A DNA stretch of 5,259 nucleotides from an uncultured bacterium (GCA_903918555.1 CAIXEV010000316.1:1-5259), one strand, 5' to 3'; shown: positions 1-5,259, numbered from the stretch's first letter. Numbers and translations are program-made. Notes: a model not told the origin generated them from the letters alone.

Positions 1-696
1 GGCGTGCACATCCTTGAGGATCTTCACGGCCTCGTTCGCGGCGGAGTCGCTCTCGAGCACCTTGCGGCGGAAGATCATGCGGGTCGTCTCGATCTTCTTG
101 GCGAGACGGATCTCCTCTTCGCGGGTGAGCAGTGGGATCGTGCCCATCTGCGTGAGGTACATGCGGATCGGGTCGTCGATGCGCTTCGAGCCCTGCTCGG
201 CGAGCGCCTTCTCGACGGCCGCCTGCATCTCGCTGTCGTCGAGGATGTCCTCCTCGACATCGAAGTCGTCGGGCTCGGGCCCTTCTTCCTCGCTGCGGCC
301 TTCGCCTTCGGCGGCCTTCTTCTTGCGCTTGCTCTTCTTGATCTCGAGCTCGGCGGCCGCGAGCGCCGCGGCCGAAGGCTGCGCTGGCCCGGCATGCGCC
401 ACGCCATCGGCGCGCGCGCCCTTCTTCGGGTCGTCGCGCTGGAACTTCAGGTTGGTCTGAAGTGGCGCGTCGAAGCAGACATAGTTGTTGCGACGGACCT
501 CGACCTCGTCGACCATCTCGATCGAGTGCTCGCCCATGAAGACAAGCAGCTCGTCGATCTTCTCGGGATCGACGAACTCGTCGGGGAGGCAGGTGTTCAG
601 TTCCTCGTAGCTGATCCAGCGACGAGTGATGCCTTGCTCGACGAGCTGGCGAAGAACAGGCGAGGCGGTTTCAAGTGACTCGAGTGACATGCTCAC
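1..696 (-). CDS. rpoD: RNA polymerase primary sigma factor RpoD (sigma-70), N-terminal part, runs off the left edge
   Basis: Primary sigma factor, which directs RNA polymerase to housekeeping promoters. Only the N-terminal portion is present; the frame stays open to base 1, so regions 2 to 4 lie outside. Numbering from the ATG at 690, residues about 11-62 match region 1.1 (RQLVEQGITRRWISYEELN, then LPDEFVDPEKIDELL), the autoinhibitory domain found only in primary sigma factors. Residues about 85-165 form a low-complexity linker: first Ala/Lys-rich (KKSKRKKK), then strongly acidic. Residues 171-202 are region 1.2 (DDPIRMYLTQMGTIPLLTR). I chose the GTG at 694-696 because it overlaps the dnaG stop as GTGA and has GGAG (706-709) nine bases upstream. 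The ATG at 688-690, two codons on, is the alternative, but its spacing to that GGAG is 15 bases. It is almost certainly co-transcribed and translationally coupled with dnaG. Family assignment is firm; the exact start is less so. Confidence 0.95.
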   Translation of the reverse strand, partial: MSMSLESLETASPVLRQLVEQGITRRWISYEELNTCLPDEFVDPEKIDELLVFMGEHSIEMVDEVEVRRNNYVCFDAPLQTNLKFQRDDPKKGARADGVAHAGPAQPSAAALAAAELEIKKSKRKKKAAEGEGRSEEEGPEPDDFDVEEDILDDSEMQAAVEKALAEQGSKRIDDPIRMYLTQMGTIPLLTREEEIRLAKKIETTRMIFRRKVLESDSAANEAVKILKDVHA

Positions 697-2852
697 GGGT
701 TGCTGCTCCGTCCTGGATCCGCCTCGGGCCCTCGAGGCCGTTGGCGGAAAAGTGCTTTGGCGGCAGTGGCGTCGTGACCGCGCTCGCGAAGACGAGCAAG
801 ACGGGCGAACGCACTGCTGAGTTCTGGATTGTTTGGATCAACCGCAGCTGTTTCGGCGGACCCCGCCGTCTCGTCGCTTGTGTTCTGCGTCGAAACGGCT
901 GTGCGTCCGTCGTGCTGCGCGGATGTGTCTTCTGCTGCGTTCCGGGGAAACCTTTCTTCTGAACTGTCGACACGCGTTCCCGGAAACGCGTTTGCCCGAA
1001 ACCGCTCGCGGCGTGCAAGCGACTCGAGATCATTCCAACTGACCAACACCTCTTCAGCCACCGACCGGCTCTCGCCACCCATCCCAGCCTGCATGGACGC
1101 AGCGCGTAGGACTTCGGTGCCGAAGATGTAAAGGTCGGATGCTAGGCGCTTTATGGTGGGATCGGCTAGTTCACCGAGGAGACCATCAAAAGAAAGTGCG
1201 CGACCCTCTTCGGCGGCGTCTCGGATCGCCGCAAAGATTGCCGAGTGCTCGGAGTCTGCGAACTCCTCGGGCGAAACGGCCTCTGAGAGCGGGAGAGTTC
1301 CCGCACCGCCCACATCGACCGCGATGGCTGCTGCGGCGGGGTCCACGCAGAGAAGACCGAGAAGTCGTCGCTCGGCGGTCAGTCTGGCCCGCTGGCGGGC
1401 GGCGCTGCCCGGAAGCGGGGAGACCTCGACGATCGACTTCCGTTCCGTTGGCGCGGAGCCTTCGGCGCCGTCGCCGGCGGGGCCCGCGCCCCGAGGACGC
1501 AGCGACTTGGCGAGTCGGTCGAGGTCGGCGGTGGGGACGCCGAAGAGCTCGGACATCGTCTGCACCACGAGCTGGCGACGCAGTCCGTTCATGGCGTTGA
1601 GACCAAGATCGACGAACTTCGCGACCGTCTGCTCGATGGCCGTCTGGCGCGCCGAGAGCCCTCGGCCCTCGAACTGCCTTCGGATGCGCGACGCCATGAA
1701 CGGCAGCGCGTCGGTCGAGCGCCTCAGCGCCTCCTCGAACCGCGCGGATCCGCCCTCGCTTCGCAGCAGGTCGTCCGGGTCGAGGTTGTCGGGAAGCACG
1801 CAGATCTTGATGTCGATCGACTCGGAGAAGAAGACCTCGAGCGCGCGGTCGGCCGCCTTCTGGCCTGCCTCGTCGCCGTCGAACAGGAGCACGACCGTGT
1901 CGGCCATGCGACGCAGCACGCGCGCATGCTCGCGGGTGAGCGCGGTGCCGAGCGTCGCGACGGCGTTGGTGAACCCTGCGCGGTGGCAGGCGATCACATC
2001 GGTGTAGCCTTCGGTGATGATCGCCTGCTTGCGCTCGACGATCGCGCGCTTGGCGCGGTGGATGCCGTAGAGCGCGCGCGACTTGTGGAAGACGGGCGAC
2101 TCCGGGCTGTTCAGGTACTTCGGCTCCTGGTCAGGGTCGAGCTTCCGGCCGCCGAAGGCGATCGGGCGCCCGAGCTCGTCGCAGATCGGGAACACGAGTC
2201 GCTCGCGGAGGAGGTCGATGTGGCCGCCGCCCGAGCGGGCAGGGCGGATCACGCCGGCCTGGACAAACGCCTCGAAGGGCGGGTAGTCGCTGCCAGCGGC
2301 ACGGATCGCCTTGTGGATCCCATCGACGAGCGCATCGCTTCGCGCAGGGGCGGCGCCGATGCTGAAGCCGTCGACGATCTCGGGCTCAAACCCGCGCCGC
2401 TCGACTTCGGTCCGCGCCTTCGCGCCCTTCTCGGAGTCGGCGTAGACGCGACGATAGAACTTCTCCGCGAGCGCGTTCGCCCGCAGGACATCGTCGCGCG
2501 TCGGCTCGCCGTCGCGCCGCGGCCGCGCCGGCTGGAACGGCGTCAGCTCGATCCCGGCCTTGGCGGCGAGGAACTTCAGCGCCTCGATGAACTCCATCCG
2601 GTGGTAGTTCATCACGAAGTCGATCGCGTTTCCCGCGGCGCCGCACGCGAAGCACTTGTAGAAGCCGCTGCCGCCGAAGCCGGACTTGTGGGTCACGACC
2701 GCCATCGACGGAGCGCGATCCTCGTGGAACGGGCAGAGCCCGACATGCTCGCGACCCTTCGGACGCAACGCGATCGCCTCGCCGATGACGGACAGGATGT
2801 CCGTCGCGGCGAGCACTCGGTCGCGGTCTGAAGTGGTGCTGGGGTTCGACAC
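693..2852 (-). CDS. dnaG: DNA primase DnaG
   Basis: Synthesises the RNA primers for chromosome replication, acting with the replicative helicase DnaB at the fork. 719 residues, somewhat longer than the usual 580-660. The N-terminal CHC2 zinc domain has all four ligands (C40, H43, C67, C70, in LCPFHED and KCFACG). The catalytic core and TOPRIM domain follow, with ERLVFPICDELGRPIAFGGR at about 217-236, EGYTD at 281-285 (catalytic Glu), DGDEAG at 325-330 and DPDD at 358-361 (metal-binding Asp). After a Gly/Pro/Ala-rich linker (about 451-483), residues about 487-580 (ERRLLGLLCVDP, then SPEEFADSEHSAIF) resemble the DnaB-binding C-terminal domain. The last ~105 residues are low-complexity and I do not recognise them. 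The start is GTG; no in-frame ATG, GTG or TTG lies between it and the upstream stop at 2940-2942. No strong Shine-Dalgarno site is visible. It sits just upstream of rpoD and overlaps its proposed GTG start by four bases. Confidence 0.97.
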   Translation of the reverse strand: MSNPSTTSDRDRVLAATDILSVIGEAIALRPKGREHVGLCPFHEDRAPSMAVVTHKSGFGGSGFYKCFACGAAGNAIDFVMNYHRMEFIEALKFLAAKAGIELTPFQPARPRRDGEPTRDDVLRANALAEKFYRRVYADSEKGAKARTEVERRGFEPEIVDGFSIGAAPARSDALVDGIHKAIRAAGSDYPPFEAFVQAGVIRPARSGGGHIDLLRERLVFPICDELGRPIAFGGRKLDPDQEPKYLNSPESPVFHKSRALYGIHRAKRAIVERKQAIITEGYTDVIACHRAGFTNAVATLGTALTREHARVLRRMADTVVLLFDGDEAGQKAADRALEVFFSESIDIKICVLPDNLDPDDLLRSEGGSARFEEALRRSTDALPFMASRIRRQFEGRGLSARQTAIEQTVAKFVDLGLNAMNGLRRQLVVQTMSELFGVPTADLDRLAKSLRPRGAGPAGDGAEGSAPTERKSIVEVSPLPGSAARQRARLTAERRLLGLLCVDPAAAAIAVDVGGAGTLPLSEAVSPEEFADSEHSAIFAAIRDAAEEGRALSFDGLLGELADPTIKRLASDLYIFGTEVLRAASMQAGMGGESRSVAEEVLVSWNDLESLARRERFRANAFPGTRVDSSEERFPRNAAEDTSAQHDGRTAVSTQNTSDETAGSAETAAVDPNNPELSSAFARLARLRERGHDATAAKALFRQRPRGPEADPGRSSNP
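706..709 (-). promoter_or_regulatory. Shine-Dalgarno site deciding the rpoD start
   Basis: GGAG on the minus strand lies inside the last codons of dnaG, nine bases upstream of the GTG at 694-696 and 15 bases upstream of the ATG at 688-690. The spacing favours the GTG, whose GTGA overlap with the dnaG stop is the usual geometry for coupled translation. Confidence 0.6.
972..991 (-). repeat. Inverted repeat (hairpin) inside the dnaG tail coding sequence
   Basis: On the minus strand ACGCGTT and AACGCGT are separated by six bases (TCCGGG), giving a perfect 7-pair stem, or 8 pairs counting one T-G pair. It encodes residues in the low-complexity tail of DnaG, about 280 bases before the rpoD start. 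It has no T-run and so is not an intrinsic terminator. It could be an mRNA structure in the dnaG-rpoD transcript or chance in GC-rich DNA. Confidence 0.5.
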
Positions 2853-2864
2853 GAAGCTTGCTCG

Positions 2865-2912
2865 GGACTCTTCTCTGGACTTTTCTCTGGACTCTTCTCT
2901 GGACTCTTCTCT
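2865..2912 (-). repeat. Four tandem 12-base purine-rich repeats upstream of dnaG
   Basis: On the minus strand the unit AGAGAAGAGTCC occurs four times head to tail. The copy at 2877-2888 differs by one base (AGAGAAAAGTCC). The array ends 12 bases before the GTG start of dnaG. The dnaG frame is open through the array (it would read Ser-Arg-Glu-Glu repeats) but has no start codon before the stop at 2940-2942, so the repeat is most likely untranslated. The GAGAAGAG cores are weakly Shine-Dalgarno-like, and the nearest is about 15 bases from the start codon. Confidence 0.9.
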
Positions 2913-2978
2913 AGACGACTGGATCGGCCTGGCGGACTTTCAGATCGGAATTCATCCGTCGGAACTGATTCACTCTTC

Positions 2979-3005
2979 GCGTTCCTCGCGTTCCTCGCGC
3001 TCCTC
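2979..3005 (-). repeat. Three tandem 9-base purine-rich repeats in the dnaG leader
   Basis: On the minus strand the units are GAGGAGCGC, GAGGAACGC and GAGGAACGC, followed by a degenerate GAAGAG. They lie about 70 bases upstream of the 12-base repeat array and share its purine-rich strand bias. No supported gene covers them. Confidence 0.8.
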
Positions 3006-3345
3006 GCAGCAGCGACAACCAAACCTGCCCACGCCCCGATGGGTTGTGGGGTGAGAATGAACCACCACCCGCAGCGAGCTGCGATTTGAGGCATTTCCCA
3101 CACGCGGCGGGTTCGAGCGAACAACCCCGTCCGAATCCGATCGCATGTCATGACGACAGACGCTCGGGTCTCGGCGGCTTGCTCGGATCCATACGAAAAG
3201 GATTCCGCGCGGATTCCGCGAACTGCGTGGATCCCCGGCGATGATCGATCTCGATCGACGACGGAGAGCTTGGATGAAGGAAGGTCGGAGTGTTTGTCCG
3301 GCCCGACGATGCGGCGCGACGGACGGGGGTGTCCTTCCGAGGCGA

Positions 3346-3373
3346 AACATAGCCCCGATCGCAGCAAGGTCAA
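3346..3373 (-). promoter_or_regulatory. Candidate sigma-70 promoter for dnaG-rpoD
   Basis: On the minus strand, TTGACC (3368-3373, five of six to the -35 consensus) is followed after 16 bases by TATGTT (3346-3351, four of six to the -10 consensus). It lies just downstream of the rpmB terminator, where a new promoter for dnaG-rpoD is needed. The predicted start of transcription is near 3339, about 490 bases before the dnaG start codon. It would be read by the RpoD sigma factor encoded in the same operon. The call rests on motif and position only. Confidence 0.45.
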
Positions 3374-3446
3374 AGCGGCAGGACGGATTCCGTTTGTTTT
3401 TTGCTTGCATGTTTCGCGCGCGGTTGATCACGCGGCTTGTTGCTGC

Positions 3447-3490
3447 AAAAAGCAACTCGACCCGACAAAGTCGGGCCGAGCGATTTGCTT
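3447..3490 (-). terminator. Rho-independent terminator of rpmB
   Basis: On the minus strand CTCGGCCCGAC, loop TTT, then GTCGGGTCGAG form an 11-pair stem (3456-3480) containing one G-U pair. It is followed by TTGCTTTTT as the U-tract (five T at 3447-3451). A flanking AAGCAA/TTGCTT pairing (3485-3490 with 3450-3455) can extend the stem past a small bulge. It starts about 48 bases after the rpmB stop, so it should end the rpmB transcript and separate it from dnaG. Confidence 0.88.
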
Positions 3491-3537
3491 CTTGAAGAAC
3501 CGAGTGTCTGACGCAGCGGCGCCCAAGCGCCACGCGA

Positions 3538-3816
3538 TCAGACGGGCTCGCCGTTCTTGATGCGGCGCGTGTAGGCGAACTTGCGCTTCACGGGCTTGAT
3601 GACCAGACCCTGGCGAATCGCGCGGACCGAAGCCTTCACGCGAGTCGGGGTGCCTTCGACGACGGTCGTGACATCCTGGAGGTTCGGCTTGAAGGTGCGC
3701 TTCTTGCGGGAGGTCGTCTTGATGCCGACGCCGCCAAGGTACTTCGCCTTGCCGCGATACTTGCAGACCCAGCCTGAGGAAGTGGACGCACCGGAGAAGT
3801 GGCAGACGCGTGGCAT
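3538..3816 (-). CDS. rpmB: 50S ribosomal protein L28
   Basis: Structural protein of the large ribosomal subunit. 92 residues, a normal length for L28. The N-terminus MPRVCHFSGASTSSGW matches the conserved L28 opening (start, RVC, then a T/SG motif). It is followed by a basic stretch (YRGKAKYLGGVGIKT, residues 20-34) and the family signature KKRTFKPNLQ at 38-47. The C-terminal half (SVRAIRQGLVIKP) matches the usual L28 pattern ending in a strand near an RIKNG tail. There are only two Cys (5 and 18) and no CxxC pair, so this is the form without a zinc ribbon. The ATG at 3814-3816 was chosen because the protein begins exactly at the family N-terminus; a weak AAAGAG lies seven bases upstream. The frame continues upstream but would add residues unlike L28. 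A promoter candidate lies over the end of the preceding gene, and a terminator follows. Confidence 0.96.
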   Translation of the reverse strand: MPRVCHFSGASTSSGWVCKYRGKAKYLGGVGIKTTSRKKRTFKPNLQDVTTVVEGTPTRVKASVRAIRQGLVIKPVKRKFAYTRRIKNGEPV

Positions 3817-3861
3817 GGTGGAGCTCTTTCGAATCAAACGCCAAAATGAGGCGAGTCGAGA

Positions 3862-3889
3862 ATCATAGCGATCCGGCGGCTTTGCGCAA
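3862..3889 (-). promoter_or_regulatory. Candidate promoter for rpmB, overlapping the GAF gene stop codon
   Basis: On the minus strand TATGAT (3862-3867, five of six to the -10 consensus) contains the TGA stop of the upstream gene. TTGCGC (3884-3889, three of six to the -35 consensus) lies 16 bases upstream. A start of transcription near 3855 would give an rpmB leader of about 40 bases. The -10 is good and the -35 is poor, so this is a moderate call. Confidence 0.4.
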
Positions 3890-4432
3890 GCGATCTGCCC
3901 GAATGGGGAGATCCCTTTGGAGCAGGCCGGCGGCGCGAAGCACGCCGCATATCCCGATGATGTCGGAATCCCCGAAGCAGGCGGCCTCGTGGCTATCGGC
4001 GTCGAGGACGCCCCAAAGGTTGCCGTTCCGATAAACAGGCACGACGAGTTCCGACCGATCGCGCGGATCGCAGGCGATGTAACCGGCGCCAAGGAGGCCG
4101 ACATCCTCGACCAGGCGGACCGACTCCTCGAGGAAGCCCTGCCCGCAGACGCCATGGAAACCGATGGGCGAGCAGGCAGGCTTGTCGCGGCGGGCCGCGA
4201 GCAGCATCTCGCCGTCCGATCCCGCGATCGCGGCGGGTCGATCGGGATTCTCGACATAGAACCCGATCCAACTGATGCCGCGCGGGTGAAGCGCGGTCCA
4301 GAGGGCGTCCGTCAGCGGCTGCAGGCGCCGCTCCGGGGTCGGGTGTTCGATCGCAATCCGCAGGGCATCCTTGCGGAGGGCCTCGTAGACCGCCGCATCG
4401 CCGGCACCTCGTCGAAGGCGGTCGCTCTGCAT
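3863..4432 (-). CDS. GAF-domain protein, probable free methionine-(R)-sulfoxide reductase (fRMsr/MsrC type)
   Basis: Predicted cytosolic 189-residue protein made almost entirely of one GAF domain (about 30-172). It resembles the fRMsr family, which reduces free methionine-(R)-sulfoxide with thioredoxin as electron donor. The three family cysteines are in place: C87 (PACSPI), C96 (GVCG) and C121 (YIACD). The RSELVVPV (126-133) and GVLDADS (141-147) segments, which supply acidic substrate-binding residues in the family, are also present. Divergent points: the usual LGPFQG segment is not recognisable, and the C87-C96 spacing is one residue shorter than the usual CxxIPFGxGVC pattern as I recall it. 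It could therefore be a related GAF protein with a changed substrate. I chose the ATG at 4430-4432, which has AGGA nine bases upstream. A TTG at 4466-4468 would add 12 unconserved residues. It is 54 bases after clpX and 46 bases before rpmB. The GAF fold is near certain; the reductase role is probable. Confidence 0.8.
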   Translation of the reverse strand: MQSDRLRRGAGDAAVYEALRKDALRIAIEHPTPERRLQPLTDALWTALHPRGISWIGFYVENPDRPAAIAGSDGEMLLAARRDKPACSPIGFHGVCGQGFLEESVRLVEDVGLLGAGYIACDPRDRSELVVPVYRNGNLWGVLDADSHEAACFGDSDIIGICGVLRAAGLLQRDLPIRADRLRKAAGSL

Positions 4433-4440
4433 CGCGCTCG

Positions 4441-4468
4441 ATCCTACATCAGGGTTGCGCCGGGTCAA
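4441..4468 (-). promoter_or_regulatory. Possible promoter in the clpX-GAF gene gap
   Basis: On the minus strand TTGACC (4463-4468) is followed after 16 bases by TAGGAT (4441-4446, four of six to the -10 consensus). It would start transcription near 4434, almost at the ATG of the GAF gene, giving a leaderless or nearly leaderless message. The same bases also hold the AGGA that looks like the Shine-Dalgarno site of that gene. The two readings compete, and readthrough from clpX is the alternative. No intrinsic terminator is visible in this gap. Confidence 0.3.
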
Positions 4469-4486
4469 CCGATGCGACGGCGAAGT

Positions 4487-5259
4487 TCACGCAGACTCTC
4501 GCCCGACATGGCGAACGAGCTGGACGATCGGCGTCTTCTGCTCGATGGCGGCCGAATCGATCGTGTAGACCGCGTCGCGGTTGTCGAGCTCGGGCAGGTG
4601 ATACATGTGCGGCACCATGATCTCGTCGATCACGGCACGCAGCGCGCGGGCGCCGGTCTCGCGGGCGAGCGCGCGGTCGGCGATGAGCTCGAGCGCGTCG
4701 CGCGTGAACTCGAGGCGCGCGCCTTCGAGGCCGAACAGGTACTGGTACTGACGCACGATCGCGTTCTTCGGCTCGGTGAGGATCGAGATCATCGCGGCGC
4801 GGTCAAGCGGCATGAGCGGCGTGATGATCGGGAGGCGGCCGACAAGCTCGGGGATGAGGCCGAACTCGAGGACATCCTCGGGGAGGACCTGCGACAGCAC
4901 GGCGCGCAGCGACTCGTCGCGGGTGCGCGGGCCGGTGTCCTCGTGGTTGAAGCCGATGCGGCGCTTGCCGAGACGCTTGCGGACGATGTCGTCGAGGCCG
5001 ACGAACGATCCGCCGCAGACGAACAGGATGTGGGTCGTGTCCATCTGGATGTACTGCTGCTCGGGGTGCTTGCGGCCTCCCTGCGGCGGCACATTGGCCA
5101 CGGTTCCCTCGAGCATCTTGAGAAGCGACTGCTGCACGCCTTCGCCCGACACATCGCGGGTGATCGAGACATTCTGCGAGGTCTTGCCGATCTTGTCGAT
5201 CTCGTCGATGTAGAGCACGCCTCGCTGGGCCGCCTCGATGTCGAAGTCGGCCGCGTTAA
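4487..5259 (-). CDS. clpX: ATP-dependent Clp protease ATP-binding subunit ClpX, C-terminal part, runs off the right edge
   Basis: AAA+ unfoldase that recognises tagged proteins, unfolds them and feeds them to the ClpP peptidase. The fragment has 256 complete codons. The N-terminal zinc domain, Walker A and the first pore loop lie outside. In fragment numbering: Walker B VLYIDE at 14-19 (D18, E19), preceded by the typical AQRG; the pore-2 region SITRDVSGEG at 31-40; GGRKHP at 60-65, carrying the RKH loop; the ILFVCGGSF strand at 77-85; and IGF at 101-103, the tripeptide that docks into ClpP. LIPELVGRLP at 134-143 carries the arginine finger (R141), and sensor 2 is in TGARALR at 201-207. The C-terminus ends at the usual place. 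Because the IGF loop is intact, it should pair with ClpP, whose gene commonly lies just upstream of clpX but is not in view. All catalytic and coupling motifs expected in this part are present. Confidence 0.97.
   Translation of the reverse strand, partial: NAADFDIEAAQRGVLYIDEIDKIGKTSQNVSITRDVSGEGVQQSLLKMLEGTVANVPPQGGRKHPEQQYIQMDTTHILFVCGGSFVGLDDIVRKRLGKRRIGFNHEDTGPRTRDESLRAVLSQVLPEDVLEFGLIPELVGRLPIITPLMPLDRAAMISILTEPKNAIVRQYQYLFGLEGARLEFTRDALELIADRALARETGARALRAVIDEIMVPHMYHLPELDNRDAVYTIDSAAIEQKTPIVQLVRHVGRESA

Larger units (their letters stand above)
2853..3446 (-). other. Long non-coding leader/intergenic region upstream of dnaG
   Basis: About 590 bases between the rpmB terminator and the dnaG start, with no gene I can support. 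Reading frames across it are Arg/Ser-rich and match no family. Read on the minus strand it contains a sigma-70-like promoter near its upstream end, several short inverted repeats (for example 3070-3083, and 3028-3032 with 3046-3050), then a 9-base tandem repeat and a 12-base tandem repeat close to the dnaG start. If the promoter is right, the dnaG-rpoD mRNA carries a leader of roughly 490 nucleotides. That is long for a housekeeping operon and could carry regulatory structure. I recognise no known riboswitch or ribosomal-protein leader. Confidence 0.6.

Noticed and set aside
4..678. A 224-codon open frame on the plus strand opposite rpoD
   Set aside because: It is the antisense shadow of the RpoD N-terminus; the minus-strand reading gives clear sigma regions 1.1 and 1.2.
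1926..2831. A 301-codon open frame on the plus strand opposite dnaG
   Set aside because: It mirrors the dnaG frame in GC-rich DNA, is rich in Ala, Arg, Glu and Leu with no recognisable domain, and dnaG itself is beyond doubt.
3028..3050. A CCCAC/GTGGG inverted repeat as a second terminator in the dnaG leader
   Set aside because: The stem is short and interrupted and is not followed by a T-run on either strand.
3109..3127. A GGTTCGA-like sequence as a possible tRNA T-arm
   Set aside because: No acceptor stem, anticodon arm or D-arm can be placed around it.
2970..3350. A 126-codon minus-strand frame in the dnaG leader starting with MFRLGRTPP and ending in CCEEREEREEREE
   Set aside because: Its ATG lies inside the proposed -10 element, the composition is that of random GC-rich DNA (Arg, Ser), the end is just the 9-base repeat, and I recognise no family.
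2693..3373. A 226-codon minus-strand frame containing EKSP repeats that overlaps the start of dnaG
   Set aside because: It overlaps dnaG coding sequence out of frame, begins at a TTG inside the proposed -35 element, and its EKSP repeats only reflect the 12-base DNA array.
5255..5259. TTAA at the right edge as a stop codon
   Set aside because: In the clpX frame the minus-strand bases read as a partial codon, then Asn, then Ala-Ala-Asp, so clpX simply continues off the window.

Overview
The window is a GC-rich stretch of bacterial core chromosome. All five genes lie on the minus strand, so transcription runs from high to low coordinates: clpX (5' part missing), a GAF-domain protein of the free methionine-(R)-sulfoxide reductase type, rpmB (ribosomal protein L28), dnaG (primase) and rpoD (primary sigma factor, 3' part missing). 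The L28 sequence (a long GKAKYLGGVG segment) and the RpoD region 1.2 sequence (DDPIRMYLTQMGTIPLLTREEE) remind me of Planctomycetota, perhaps Phycisphaerae. That placement is inference from memory of family sequences, not from a search.

Layout from right to left. The ClpX fragment runs in from the right edge and stops at 4487. A 54-base gap with a possible promoter precedes the GAF protein (4432-3863). A good -10 element overlaps the stop codon of the GAF gene and probably starts the rpmB transcript (CDS 3816-3538). rpmB ends in a clear intrinsic terminator (3447-3490). A roughly 590-base non-coding stretch follows. It holds a candidate promoter (3346-3373) and two families of short purine-rich tandem repeats (9-base and 12-base units) just before the GTG start of dnaG (2852-693). 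dnaG and rpoD are translationally linked: the dnaG stop overlaps a GTG start for rpoD in a GTGA arrangement, with a well-placed Shine-Dalgarno site.

The dnaG-rpoD pair is the core of the classical macromolecular synthesis operon (rpsU-dnaG-rpoD in Escherichia coli). Here another small ribosomal protein gene, rpmB, stands in the rpsU position and is likewise separated from dnaG by a terminator. The genes link translation (L28), replication priming (DnaG), transcription initiation (RpoD), and protein quality control and redox repair (ClpX, GAF protein). I see no mobile element, CRISPR array, tRNA, rRNA or phage signal, and no exotic system. The most interesting part is the long repeat-bearing leader of dnaG and the non-conserved tail of DnaG.
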